DNA of 64,000 nucleotides from Amycolatopsis tolypomycina (GCF_900105945.1 NZ_FNSO01000004.1:7940001-8004000); one strand, 5' to 3'. Shown: positions 8,200 through 16,833, numbered from the stretch's first letter. Notes: a model not told the origin generated them from the sequence alone. Numbers and translations are program-made.

Positions 8200-9029
8200 T
8201 GGCCGAACCGAGCAGCGCGCCGTCGCGCATCCGGAAGCCGGGCCCGGAGCACGCGGTGGCCGCGTTCTTCGACCTGGACAAGACGATCATCGCTTCGTCG
8301 AGCGCGCTGGCGTTCAGCAAGCCCCTCCTCAAAGAAGGGTTGATCAACCGTCGCGCCGCGTTGCGAAGCGCATACGCGCAGCTGGTGTTCTCACTCGCCG
8401 GCGCCGACGAGAACAAAACCGAACGGCTGCGCGCCGAAGTTTCCGCGCTGTGCGCCGGCTGGGACGTCGCCCAGGTTTCGGCGATCGTCCGCGAGACGCT
8501 GCACGACGTCGTCGACCCGCTCGTGTACGCGGAGGCGGCGGAACTGATCGCGCGGCACCGCGAGGACGGGCACGACGTGATCGTGCTGTCGGCGACCGGC
8601 GAAGAAGTCGTCGCGCCGGTGGCGGAGATGCTCGGCGCGACGCGGAGCGTCGCTACCCGGATGCAGATCGTCGACGGCCGCTACTCCGGCGAAGTCGACT
8701 TCTACTGCTACGGGGCCAACAAAGCCGTCGCCGCGAAGCAGCTCGCCGCGACCTACGGCTACGACCTCGCCGAGTGCTTCGCCTACACCGACTCGAGCAC
8801 CGACATCCCGCTGCTCGAGGTCGTCGGACACCCGCACGCTGTGAACCCGGACAAGCTCCTGCGGCGCGAGGCCCTCGACCGCGGCTGGCCGATCCTCGCC
8901 TTCGACCGGCCGATGTCGCTGCGTACCCGGATCCCCACGCGATCGGCCGGAATGGTGGCGCTCGGCGTCGGCGCGGTGGCCGCCGGGGCGACCTGGTACG
9001 GCCTCAACCGTCGCCGTCGGTCCCGATAG
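8199..9029 (+). CDS. HAD-IB family phosphatase (SerB-like)
   Basis: A 276-residue HAD-superfamily subfamily IB hydrolase. Motif I is FFDLDKTI (nucleophile and acid/base Asp), motif II VLSATGE, and motif IV YTDSSTDIPLLE; the C-terminus carries one hydrophobic segment (GMVALGVGAVAAGATWYG) before a basic tail, suggesting membrane attachment. The GTG start at 8199 was chosen because a -10 element lies directly upstream and no other start has a ribosome-binding site. The counterpart is Rv3661, which in mycobacteria also sits beside the ssd/tad operon in divergent orientation. The substrate is unknown; family members act on small phosphate esters. Confidence 0.85.
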   Translation: MAEPSSAPSRIRKPGPEHAVAAFFDLDKTIIASSSALAFSKPLLKEGLINRRAALRSAYAQLVFSLAGADENKTERLRAEVSALCAGWDVAQVSAIVRETLHDVVDPLVYAEAAELIARHREDGHDVIVLSATGEEVVAPVAEMLGATRSVATRMQIVDGRYSGEVDFYCYGANKAVAAKQLAATYGYDLAECFAYTDSSTDIPLLEVVGHPHAVNPDKLLRREALDRGWPILAFDRPMSLRTRIPTRSAGMVALGVGAVAAGATWYGLNRRRRSR

Positions 9030-9155
9030 CCGGCCGTCCGCCACCCACACGGCCGTACGGCCTCCACTTTGCTTGGCCCAGCCCCGAATTGTCCGTCGCG
9101 CAGGGTGCCGATGTCACCCGATCCAGCCTCTGTACCGGTGCACCCGTCCGCGCAC

Positions 9156-9184
9156 TTGAAGTGACCGGGCTCACGGCGTAGAAA
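9156..9184 (+). promoter_or_regulatory. SigA-type promoter for the structured RNA
   Basis: TTGAAG (9156-9161) and TAGAAA (9179-9184) are separated by 17 bases, the optimal spacing for a vegetative promoter. It lies 127 bases downstream of the HAD stop and points at a region with no ORF but a strong terminator. Confidence 0.55.
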
Positions 9185-9190
9185 GTAGGT

Positions 9191-9435
9191 GCGGACGTTC
9201 GGTCGGCCAGGGAGCAGGTAGAAGAGAAGCCTGTTCCACCCCGGCAAACCTCCGTGCGCGGACTCCGGGTACCCACGCGCAGCGCGCCGCGGGAGGCTCG
9301 TCGTCTAGGGACTGCGTAGTGGGACGCCACACGCCGAGTCCATGTAGGTACGACCAGAGTTGCACGCTTGGTCGCCCGAGAAGTTCGCGCTTGCAGGCGG
9401 CGCCCGTGGCTTCGGCCACGGGCGCCGCCTCGTCT
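9191..9435 (+). ncRNA. Candidate Ms1/MTS2823-like 6S-type structured RNA
   Basis: About 245 bases without a protein-like frame, bounded by a well-spaced promoter on the left and a very strong terminator (9395-9430) on the right. The interior can form several hairpins, for example GACCA/TGGTC around 9351-9375. The location is the main argument: in mycobacteria the abundant RNA MTS2823 (Ms1), which binds RNA polymerase core, lies directly downstream of the Rv3661-type HAD gene, and actinobacterial relatives such as scr3559 are known. I have not aligned it to those RNAs. A covariance search would decide. Boundaries are estimates from the promoter and terminator. Confidence 0.6.
9395..9430 (+). 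terminator. 16-bp stem UUCG-loop terminator of the structured RNA
   Basis: AGGCGGCGCCCGTGGC, loop TTCG, then GCCACGGGCGCCGCCT: a perfect 16-bp stem closed by a UUCG tetraloop. It is about 370 bases from the nearest upstream gene end, so it most probably terminates a separate RNA. Confidence 0.75.
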
Positions 9436-9468
9436 ATGTGGGGGTACGCCGGCGCGGGGTTCGGGCCG

Positions 9469-9644
9469 CATGCGTGACTGGCGGGGCATCACGCGTGATT
9501 GGGGGGTCGACACGCGTGATTGGGGGGTCGACACGCGTGATTGGGGGGTCGACACGCGTGAGCCGGGACGGGACTCGCGTGATTGGGGACGTCACTCGCG
9601 TGATTGAAGACGGGACTCGCGTGATTGGGGGCGGGACTCGGGGT
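9469..9644. repeat. 21-bp tandem array carrying an 8-bp CACGCGTG palindrome
   Basis: Units begin at 9469, 9490, 9511, 9532, 9553, 9574, 9595, 9616 and a decayed one at 9637, with exact 21-base spacing. The first four full units contain CACGCGTG (self-complementary), the later ones CTCGCGTG, followed by a GATTGGGG spacer. Because 21 is divisible by 3 and the unit has no stop, all frames are open across it, but no real gene covers it. The array lies between the RNA terminator and nagZ. Confidence 0.9.
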
Positions 9645-9813
9645 GGGCGCATCTTGCGGATGGGGACTTTCGCTACCGATCCGGGTACGACTGGGCCGTT
9701 CGTGCGGTCGGTCGATGGACAGCGCCGGATTCGGTGAGTAGCTTCCCGATACTGGCGCCTCCGAGTGGACTTCTGACGTCCGACGGCGCCCGCAACTTTC
9801 TGGGAGGCTGGTC

Positions 9814-11604
9814 GTGACGACCCGAAATCGGAGGTTCCATGCGCTCGCCCTGCCCGTCGCCGGGGTGCTCGCCTTCACCGGTGTGGGTGTCGGGACAGCG
9901 GCGAGTGCGCCGCGGGTGAGCGCGGACGCGCAGGCCGAGGCCGCGGCGACGCAGGCACTGCGTGGGCTGACGCTGGAGCAGAAGGTCGGGCAGCTGTTCG
10001 TCACCTGGGTGAACGGCAAGACCGCCGACGAGGTCAACCCGAAGAACCAGACGGACTTCGGCGTCGACACTCCCGCGCAGGTCATCGAGAAGTACCACCT
10101 CGGCGGGGTCATCTACTTCAACAACGACTCGCGCGACAACTTCGACGACCCCGTGCAGGTCGCGAAGCTGTCCAACGGCCTCCAGCAGGCCGCGATCCGC
10201 AGCGGGGCGCACATCCCGCTGCAGATCGCCGCCGACCAGGAGGGCGGCACGGTCACGCGGATGGGCGCGCCGGCCACCGAGTTCCCGAACGCCATGGCGA
10301 TCTCGGCCGGGCGGGACACGAACCGCGCGACGCAGGCCGCCACCATCCTCGGCCGCGAACTGCGGGCCGTCGGGATCAACCAGGACTTCGCGCCCGACGC
10401 CGACGTCAACTCGAACCCGGTCAACCCCGTCATCGGCGTCCGGTCCTTCTCCGGGCAACCCGGCCTGGCCAGCGACTTCGTCACCGCCGAGGTCAAGGGC
10501 TTCGAGAAGTCCGTGGCGGCGACGGCCAAGCACTTCCCCGGGCACGGCGCCGCGCCGACCGACAGCCACACCGGGCTGCCGCGGATCGACAGCACCGAAG
10601 CGCAGTGGCGGGCCACCGACGTGCCGCCGTTCAAGGCCGCGATCGCGGCCGGCGTCGACTCGATCATGAGCGCGCACATCCAGTTCCCGAGCCTCGACCC
10701 GTCGCTCGAACCCGCGACGCTCTCGAAGCCGATCATCACCGACCGCCTGCGCAACGAGCTGGGCTACAACGGCGTCGTCATCACCGACTCCCTCGAAATG
10801 GAAGGCGTGCGCAAGCTGCACAGCGACGCCGAAATCCCGGTGCTCGCGCTCAAGGCCGGCGTCGACCAGCTGCTCATGCCGGTGCACCTCGACCTGGCGA
10901 TCAACTCGGTCCTCGCCGCCGTCAAGTCCGGCGACATCCCGATGCAGCGGATCGACCAGAGCGTGCTGCGCGTGCTGAAGCTCAAGTTCCTGCGCGGCAT
11001 CCTGTTCGCGCCGTTCGTCGCACCGGGCCAGGTGATGAAGACCGTCGGCACCCCGTCGAGCCTCGCGACGGCGCAGGACATCGCCGACCGCGGCATCACG
11101 GCCATCGCGAACGACGCCGGCCTCCTGCCCCTGAAGCAGAAGCCCGCGACGACGCTCGTCACCGGCTGGGGCGTCTCCACGACGACGTCCCTCGCGCAGA
11201 AGCTGACCGCCCACGGCACGGCCGCGACGGCCTACCAGACCGGCCAGGTACCGACCGACGCCCAGATCGCCCAGGCGGTCGCCAAGGCGCAGAGCGCCGA
11301 CCTCGTCGTCGTGCTGACCAACAACATCGGCACCTACCCGCTGCAGACCAAGCTGCTCGACGCGCTGCAGGCCACCGGGAAACCGGTCGTCGCGGTCGCC
11401 GCGCAAATCCCGTACGACGCCGGCTACCCGAGCACCGTGAAGACCTGGCTGGCCACCTACGGCTACATCGGGCCGACCCTGGAGGCGCTGGCGAAGGTGA
11501 TCCTCGGCGAGACGAACCCGGTCGGGAAGCTGCCGGTCGACATCCCGGCGGGCGCCGACGTGCAGAAAGTCAAGTACCCCTTCGGCCACGGGCTGACCTG
11601 GTGA
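9814..11604 (+). CDS. nagZ: Secreted beta-N-acetylhexosaminidase NagZ (GH3)
   Basis: A 596-residue exported glycosidase. The N-terminal signal peptide (TTRNRRFHALALPVAGVL to ASA) is followed by a GH3 catalytic barrel with KHFPGHGAAPTDSHTGLP; the Asp-Ser-His of that loop (about 250-252) is the NagZ acid/base dyad, and the Asp in ITDSLEMEG (about 325) is the nucleophile. A C-terminal sandwich domain (about 390-596) gives the two-domain layout of Bacillus NagZ rather than the short Gram-negative form. It removes terminal GlcNAc from peptidoglycan fragments outside the cell. GTG 9814 has GGGAGG upstream. Its stop overlaps namZ as GTGA, so the two are coupled. Confidence 0.92.
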   Translation: MTTRNRRFHALALPVAGVLAFTGVGVGTAASAPRVSADAQAEAAATQALRGLTLEQKVGQLFVTWVNGKTADEVNPKNQTDFGVDTPAQVIEKYHLGGVIYFNNDSRDNFDDPVQVAKLSNGLQQAAIRSGAHIPLQIAADQEGGTVTRMGAPATEFPNAMAISAGRDTNRATQAATILGRELRAVGINQDFAPDADVNSNPVNPVIGVRSFSGQPGLASDFVTAEVKGFEKSVAATAKHFPGHGAAPTDSHTGLPRIDSTEAQWRATDVPPFKAAIAAGVDSIMSAHIQFPSLDPSLEPATLSKPIITDRLRNELGYNGVVITDSLEMEGVRKLHSDAEIPVLALKAGVDQLLMPVHLDLAINSVLAAVKSGDIPMQRIDQSVLRVLKLKFLRGILFAPFVAPGQVMKTVGTPSSLATAQDIADRGITAIANDAGLLPLKQKPATTLVTGWGVSTTTSLAQKLTAHGTAATAYQTGQVPTDAQIAQAVAKAQSADLVVVLTNNIGTYPLQTKLLDALQATGKPVVAVAAQIPYDAGYPSTVKTWLATYGYIGPTLEALAKVILGETNPVGKLPVDIPAGADVQKVKYPFGHGLTW

Positions 11605-12857
11605 ACCTCAACCGGCGCCACTTCCTCGGCGCAAGCGCGCTCGCCGTCCCGGCCCTCTCCAGCGGCTCGGCCGTGGCCGGAGCCCAACCCGAAGCAGCCC
11701 GGCCGGAAACACGCGTCCTCACCGGCGCGGAACAGCTGGCCGCCCAGGGCTGGCGCACGCTCGAGGGCCGCAAGGTCGGCGTGCTGTCCAACCCCACCGG
11801 TGTCCTGCTGAACGGCGACCACATCGTCGACTCGATGGTCGCCGCCGGCGTGAAACCGGTGGCGGCTTTCGGCCCCGAACACGGCTTCCGCGGCAGCGCG
11901 CAGGCCGGCGGCTCCGAGGGCGACTACACCGACCCTCGCACCGGCGTACCGGTGTACGACGCGTACGGCGTCGACGCGCCGAAGCTGGCTTCGCTATTCA
12001 CGAAGGCCGGCGTCGACACCGTCGTCTTCGACATCGCCGACGTCGGCGCGCGCTTCTACACCTACATCTGGTCGCTCTACACGGCGATGGTGGCCGCGGC
12101 GCAGGTCAAAGCCACGCTCGTCGTCCTCGACCGGCCGAACCCGCTCGGCGGCCGGGCGGCCGGACCGGTGCTCGACCCGAAGTTCGCCTCCGGCATCGGG
12201 CGGCAGCCGATCGCCCAGCAGCACGGCATGACCGTCGGCGAGCTCGCCCGCTTCTTCGCCGGCGAGTTCCTGCCGGACGAAAAAGTGCGGCTCGACGTCG
12301 TCCAGGTCCGCGGCTGGCAGCGTGACACGCTCTTCGCGCGGACCGGGCTGAACTGGGTGCTGCCCAGCCCGAACATGCCGACGCCGGACACCGCGCTCGT
12401 CTACCCGGGCACCGGGATGTTCGAAGGCACCGTGTTCTCCGAGGGCCGCGGCACGACCCGGCCGTTCGAGATCATCGGCGCGCCCGGCCTCGACTGGCGC
12501 TGGCGCGAGAAGCTCGAAGACGAGCGGCTGCCCGGAGCGAAGTTCCGCGAGGCCTACTTCGTCCCCACCTTCAGCAAGTTCGCCAACCAGACGTGCGGCG
12601 GTGTGCAGCTCAGCGTCGACGATCCCCGCGCCTTCGACGCGATCCGGACCGCGGTCGCCATGCTCGTCACGGCGAAGGCGCTGCACCCGGGCGTCTTCGC
12701 CTGGCGCCCCGACAACTACATCGACAAGCTGTCCGGGTCCGACCGGCTCCGGACCATGGTCGACGCCGGTGCGGGCGTCGACGAGGTCACCGGCGCCTGG
12801 CGGGCCGAGCTGGCCGCGTTCGACCGGAGACGTCGCCACTACCTGCTCTACCGCTGA
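11601..12857 (+). CDS. namZ: NamZ-type exo-beta-N-acetylmuramidase (DUF1343, GH171)
   Basis: A 418-residue protein starting at GTG 11601 (GTGA overlap with nagZ). The N-terminus VNLNRRHFLGASALAVP followed by a hydrophobic stretch and AVAGA looks like a twin-arginine signal. The body is DUF1343, with VGVLSNPTGV near residue 55 and GPEHGFRG (Glu-His at about 93-94), the proposed active-site motif of NamZ, then DIADVGARFYTYIWSL and the PSPNMPTPDTALVYPGTGMFEG block. NamZ releases MurNAc from the non-reducing end of glycan strands after NagZ has removed GlcNAc. The pairing nagZ-namZ matches the Bacillus subtilis murein-recovery operon. Confidence 0.9.
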   Translation: MNLNRRHFLGASALAVPALSSGSAVAGAQPEAARPETRVLTGAEQLAAQGWRTLEGRKVGVLSNPTGVLLNGDHIVDSMVAAGVKPVAAFGPEHGFRGSAQAGGSEGDYTDPRTGVPVYDAYGVDAPKLASLFTKAGVDTVVFDIADVGARFYTYIWSLYTAMVAAAQVKATLVVLDRPNPLGGRAAGPVLDPKFASGIGRQPIAQQHGMTVGELARFFAGEFLPDEKVRLDVVQVRGWQRDTLFARTGLNWVLPSPNMPTPDTALVYPGTGMFEGTVFSEGRGTTRPFEIIGAPGLDWRWREKLEDERLPGAKFREAYFVPTFSKFANQTCGGVQLSVDDPRAFDAIRTAVAMLVTAKALHPGVFAWRPDNYIDKLSGSDRLRTMVDAGAGVDEVTGAWRAELAAFDRRRRHYLLYR

Positions 12858-12868
12858 GGGGGAGACTC

Positions 12869-14626
12869 GTGCGTGCTAGGAAGGTCCTCGTCGCGGCCAC
12901 CGGAGTCCTGGTCGCGCTGACCAGCCTGACCTCGGGAGCCAGCGCCATCACCAGCCACGATCCGGCGGCCGGCCGCTTCGACCGGCCGCAGCACGGGTTC
13001 GCCCCGCCGTGGACGACGCTGCGCGACGGGCGCCCGCAGGACGTCAACCTCGACCCCGCGCCGATCAAGGCGGCCGAGGACTTCCTGGCGAGCTGGACGA
13101 AGCCGGACGCGACCGGGCACCCGCACTTCGCCGGGGCAGTCGGCCTGCTCGCGCACGACGGCGTGGTCGTCGACCGGTACGCCGTCGGCGGCGCGCTGCG
13201 GTACGCCGACGCCAAGGGCACCGAACTTCCCGCGGACCAGCAGGTCCCGATGCGCAACGACACCATCTTCGACATGGCGTCGATCTCGAAGCTGTTCACC
13301 TCGATCGCCGTGCTGCAGCTGACCGAACGCGGGCAGCTCACCCTCGACACCCCGGTCAGCCGCTTCTTCCCGGAGTTCGCCACCGGCGACAAGGCCGCCA
13401 TCACGGTCCAGATGCTGCTCACGCACGTCTCCGGGTTCGACGCCGACCCGATTCCGTCGCTGTGGGCGGGCTACCCGGACATCCCGTCGCGCCGGCAGGC
13501 CGTGCTCGACAGCCCGCTGAAGAACAAGCCGGGGACGACGTACCTCTACTCGGACATCAACCTGCTGACGCTCGGCTTCATCGTCGAGAAGCTGACCGGC
13601 CAGAGCCTCGACAAGGTCGTCCACGACCGGATCACCGCACCGCTCGGCATGGCCGACACCGGCTACAACCCGCCCGCGTCGAAGCTGGGCCGGATCGCCG
13701 CGACGGAGTCCCAGGCGAACCCGCCGCGCGGGATGGTGCGCGGCAGCGTGCACGACGAGAACGCGTGGTCGCTGGGCGGTGTCGCCGGGCACGCCGGCGT
13801 GTTCAGCACCGCGGGCGACATGGCCAACCTGGCCCAGGCGATCCTCAACGGCGGCAGCTACCGCGGGCACCGGATCCTGCGGCCGGACACCGTGCGCCAG
13901 ATGCTCACGAACTACAACCAGCAGTTCCCGGACGACTCGCACGGCCTCGGCTTCGAACTCGACCAGCCCTGGTACATGGGTGCGCTGGCGTCGCCGGTCA
14001 CCGCCGGGCACACCGGTTACACCGGAACGACGCTGGTCATCGACCCGGAATCGCGATCGTTCGCGATCTTGCTGACGAACCGGGTGCACCCGAGCCGGAA
14101 CTGGGGCTCGATCAACACCGCCCGCCAGGTCTGGGCGACGTCGCTGGCCCGGGCCATGGCGGTGCGGCCGGCGGCCGGGAAGGACGCCTGGACGAGCACG
14201 CTCGGTAACGCCGCGGTGGCTACGCTCAGCACTCGCGCATTTACTACGCATAGTGATCAAGCGCGAGTCTCGTTCGCTGCTTTCGTGGACACCGAGGGCA
14301 GCAGTGATCCACTTCAGCTGCAGGCCAGCACCGACGGCGTTAACTGGCAACCGATCACGCTATCGGTTTCCGGACCGGGGGCACCCTCCGGAACCGTGAC
14401 GTCGCTCTCCGGACACGGGCACCGCGCCTGGTGGCAGGCGGTCGGCACGCTGCCCCAAGGCGCGTCGGTGAGCCTCCGCTGGCGTTACAGCACCGACCCG
14501 AGTTACACGGGACGAGGAGTTTCGGTGGACGGTGTGAAAGTCACCGAGAGCGGCCGATCACTCCTCGACGGTGAACGAAACCCCGCGGTCTTCGTCGCGG
14601 AGGGTTGGCAGTTGACCTCTCGGTGA
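12869..14626 (+). CDS. Exported beta-lactamase-fold serine hydrolase, probable AmiE-like muramyl amidase
   Basis: A 585-residue protein with a signal peptide (VRARKVLVAATGVLVALTSL to ASA). The serine-hydrolase domain (about residues 55-420) carries SISK (Ser about 138), the Tyr motif YSDIN (about 227) and HTGYTG replacing KTG. Residues about 430-585 form a beta-rich C-terminal domain with DGVNWQPITLSVSG, resembling a carbohydrate-binding or jelly-roll module. In B. subtilis the nagZ-namZ operon also includes a beta-lactamase-like amidase AmiE that strips peptides from MurNAc, so the same role is inferred here. It lies 11 bases after namZ; GTG 12869 has GAGGGGGAG upstream. A D-alanyl-D-alanine carboxypeptidase or esterase role cannot be excluded. 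Confidence 0.85.
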   Translation: MRARKVLVAATGVLVALTSLTSGASAITSHDPAAGRFDRPQHGFAPPWTTLRDGRPQDVNLDPAPIKAAEDFLASWTKPDATGHPHFAGAVGLLAHDGVVVDRYAVGGALRYADAKGTELPADQQVPMRNDTIFDMASISKLFTSIAVLQLTERGQLTLDTPVSRFFPEFATGDKAAITVQMLLTHVSGFDADPIPSLWAGYPDIPSRRQAVLDSPLKNKPGTTYLYSDINLLTLGFIVEKLTGQSLDKVVHDRITAPLGMADTGYNPPASKLGRIAATESQANPPRGMVRGSVHDENAWSLGGVAGHAGVFSTAGDMANLAQAILNGGSYRGHRILRPDTVRQMLTNYNQQFPDDSHGLGFELDQPWYMGALASPVTAGHTGYTGTTLVIDPESRSFAILLTNRVHPSRNWGSINTARQVWATSLARAMAVRPAAGKDAWTSTLGNAAVATLSTRAFTTHSDQARVSFAAFVDTEGSSDPLQLQASTDGVNWQPITLSVSGPGAPSGTVTSLSGHGHRAWWQAVGTLPQGASVSLRWRYSTDPSYTGRGVSVDGVKVTESGRSLLDGERNPAVFVAEGWQLTSR

Positions 14627-14716
14627 CCGTCCGGTCGCCGAATGTCCACCGCAAGCCGGAATTTACCGTCTGCTTGCCGCTTGCACCGCGACACTAAGTT
14701 GCCAAGTCGTTAGCTT

Positions 14717-14734
14717 GACCTCGTTAACAAGGTC
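14717..14734. promoter_or_regulatory. GTTAAC-centred near-palindrome upstream of murR
   Basis: GACCTcGTTAACaAGGTC is an 18-base inverted repeat with one mismatched pair. It lies in the AT-richer 211-base gap between the serine hydrolase and murR, about 90 bases before a -10 element (TAGCCT, 14824-14829) that sits 8 bases from the murR ATG. It is a plausible operator for the regulator next to it. Confidence 0.5.
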
Positions 14735-14837
14735 GACCCTGTTGGCGACTTTCTGGTCAACGATTAATCGCAAATCCAGATCCGCAGACACGGACGGGTT
14801 GCGATCGTACCGAAGGGTGTGGGTAGCCTTGTCGCAA

Positions 14838-15839
14838 ATGCCAACGGTTAGTAACTTTCCGACGGTGAGTGATACCGAATCCGTAGTCGGCACGGCACCG
14901 TCCGAGCCCGTATCGGTCCAGACGGCCGTGCGGGACGCCGACTCCAGCCCGCTGGTGCGGATCCGGTCCCTGCTCCCCGGCCTGGCCCGCGCCGAACAGC
15001 GCGTGGCGAAGGTGGTGCTGGAGGACCCCGCGTCGGTCGCGCGCCGCAGCATCACCGAGGTGGCCCTGGCCGCCAACACGAGCGAGACCACGGTGACCCG
15101 GTTCTGCAAGGCCGTCGGGGTCGGCGGGTACCCGCAGCTGCGCATCGCGCTGGCCGCGGACACCGCGCGCACCGAGGCGCGGACCACGCGCAACCTGGGC
15201 GGCGAGATCAGCCCGGAGGACGACCTGGCCGCCGTGATCGGCAAGGTCAGCTTCGCCGACGCGCGGGCCGTCGAGGAGACGGCCGACCAGCTCGAGGTCG
15301 CCACCCTCGAGAAGGTGATCGAGGTCGTCGCGAACGCCGGCCGCGTCGACGTCTACGGCGTGGGCGCCAGCGCCTTCGTCGCCGCCGACCTGCAGCAGAA
15401 GCTGCACCGCATCGGCCGCGTGTGCTTCGCGTGGTCGGACACGCACATCATGCTCACCTCGGCCGCGGTGCTCAGCCCCGGTGACGTCGCGATCGGCGTC
15501 TCGCACACCGGCGCGACCACCGACACCGTCGAGGCGCTGCGCGTGGCGCGCGAGCACGGCGCGATCACCATCGCCGTGACGAACTTCCCGCGTTCCCCGA
15601 TCACCGAGGTCGCCGATCATGTTTTGACGACCGCGGCGCGGGAAACCACGTTCCGGTCGGGCGCCACGGCCAGCCGCATCGCCCAGCTCACCGTCATCGA
15701 CTGCCTGTTCATCGGCGTCGCGCAGCGGCACATGGACGCGTCGGTGAGCGCACTGGACGCGACGCGGGACGCAGTCGGATCACACCGCTTGGGGGTCAGG
15801 CCGGACGGTCGTCGCCGTCCGCGGGAAACCGGCAAGTAG
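14838..15839 (+). CDS. murR: RpiR/MurR-family transcriptional regulator (HTH plus SIS domain)
   Basis: A 333-residue regulator. An N-terminal HTH_6 domain (about residues 35-110, with ARAEQRVAKVVLEDP and NTSETTVTRFCKAVGVGGYPQLR) precedes a SIS sugar-phosphate domain (about 140-280, with VDVYGVGASAFVAADLQQKL and GVSHTGATTDTVEALR). ATG 14838 was chosen because TAGCCT lies 8 bases upstream, suggesting a leaderless mRNA; in-frame sequence further upstream is AT-rich and not protein-like. Direct adjacency to murQ identifies it as the likely sensor of MurNAc-6-phosphate for this cluster. Its stop is immediately followed by the murQ ATG. Confidence 0.87.
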   Translation: MPTVSNFPTVSDTESVVGTAPSEPVSVQTAVRDADSSPLVRIRSLLPGLARAEQRVAKVVLEDPASVARRSITEVALAANTSETTVTRFCKAVGVGGYPQLRIALAADTARTEARTTRNLGGEISPEDDLAAVIGKVSFADARAVEETADQLEVATLEKVIEVVANAGRVDVYGVGASAFVAADLQQKLHRIGRVCFAWSDTHIMLTSAAVLSPGDVAIGVSHTGATTDTVEALRVAREHGAITIAVTNFPRSPITEVADHVLTTAARETTFRSGATASRIAQLTVIDCLFIGVAQRHMDASVSALDATRDAVGSHRLGVRPDGRRRPRETGK

Positions 15840-16793
15840 ATGACCGGAGAAAATGTGAGGCGCATGATGACTGTCCCCGTGCAGACGGTGCACGTCGATT
15901 CGCCGACCGAAACCCGCAATCCCCGCACCCGGGACATCGACCTGATGTCCACCGCGGGGATCCTGGGCGCGATCAACGCCGAGGACCGCACGGTCCCCGG
16001 TGCCGTGGCCGCGGTGCTGCCCCAGGTGGCGCACGCGGTGGACTACGCGGTGGACGCCCTGCGGGCCGGGGGCCGGGTGCACTACGTCGGCGCGGGCACG
16101 TCCGGGCGGCTGGCCACCCTGGACGCGGCCGAGCTGGTGCCGACGTTCAACGTGCCGGGCGACTGGTTCATCGCGCACCACGCCGGCGGCGAGAAGGCCC
16201 TGCGCAACGCCGTCGAAAACGCGGAGGACGACTCGGCCGCGGGGGCCGCCGAGATGGCCGCGATGGTGCAGCCCGGCGACTTCGTGCTGGGCCTGACGGC
16301 GTCGGGCAGGACGCCGTACGTGCTGGGTGCGCTGGCCGCGGCGTCGCGCCAGGGCGCTCGGACCGGGCTGGTTTCGGGCAACGCCAAGGCCGCGAAGCCG
16401 GCCGGGGTGGACGTGCTCATCGCGGTCGACACCGGTCCCGAGGCGATCGCCGGCTCGACCCGGATGAAGGCGGGCACGGCGCAGAAGATGATCCTCACGT
16501 CGTTCTCCACCGCGACGATGATCAAGCTGGGCCGGACCTACTCCAACCTGATGGTCAGCATGCGGGCGACGAACGCGAAGCTCCGCGGCCGGATCATCCG
16601 GATCCTGCAGGAAGCCACCGGCATGACGATGGCGGACTGCTCGGACGCGCTCACCGAGGCCGGGGGCGACCTCAAGGTGGCGCTGGTGCACTTGCTGTCC
16701 GGCGAGGACGTCAAGAGCGCCGCGAAGGCTTTGCACACGTCCGGCGGGCACGTGCGCAAGGCGCTGGACACTCTCAGGGTACGAGCGAGCTAG
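15840..16793 (+). CDS. murQ: N-acetylmuramic acid 6-phosphate etherase MurQ
   Basis: A 317-residue SIS-domain lyase that cleaves the D-lactyl ether of MurNAc-6-phosphate to give GlcNAc-6-phosphate and D-lactate (EC 4.2.1.126). Characteristic segments are the N-terminal ETRNPRTRDIDLMST, VHYVGAGTSGRLATLDAAEL with the catalytic Glu, VLGLTASGRTPYVLGAL and the TGPEAIAGSTRMKAGTAQK block, plus the C-terminal helical tail. Length is slightly above the usual 300, so ATG 15864, which has GTGAGG just upstream, may be the real start. It is the cytoplasmic end-point of the murein-sugar pathway encoded here. No MurNAc kinase or transporter is adjacent. Confidence 0.93.
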   Translation: MTGENVRRMMTVPVQTVHVDSPTETRNPRTRDIDLMSTAGILGAINAEDRTVPGAVAAVLPQVAHAVDYAVDALRAGGRVHYVGAGTSGRLATLDAAELVPTFNVPGDWFIAHHAGGEKALRNAVENAEDDSAAGAAEMAAMVQPGDFVLGLTASGRTPYVLGALAAASRQGARTGLVSGNAKAAKPAGVDVLIAVDTGPEAIAGSTRMKAGTAQKMILTSFSTATMIKLGRTYSNLMVSMRATNAKLRGRIIRILQEATGMTMADCSDALTEAGGDLKVALVHLLSGEDVKSAAKALHTSGGHVRKALDTLRVRAS

Positions 16794-16817
16794 AACTCCA
16801 TCTGTTCATCTGTCTAA

Positions 16818-16833
16818 CCTCTCAGATGAGAGG
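16818..16833. promoter_or_regulatory. Short inverted repeat before the NiCoT gene
   Basis: CCTCTC-AGAT-GAGAGG, a 6-bp perfect stem with a 4-base loop, 15 bases upstream of the earliest start codon of the metal transporter. It may be a small operator or a weak terminator for murQ. Confidence 0.3.

Noticed and set aside
9469..9644. CRISPR array
   Set aside because: Units are strict 21-bp tandem repeats without unique spacers, and no cas gene is present.
9360..9737. Heptad-repeat protein (TRVIGGS) across the 21-bp array
   Set aside because: All frames are open because the unit length is a multiple of three; there is no ribosome-binding site, and it begins inside the RNA terminator.
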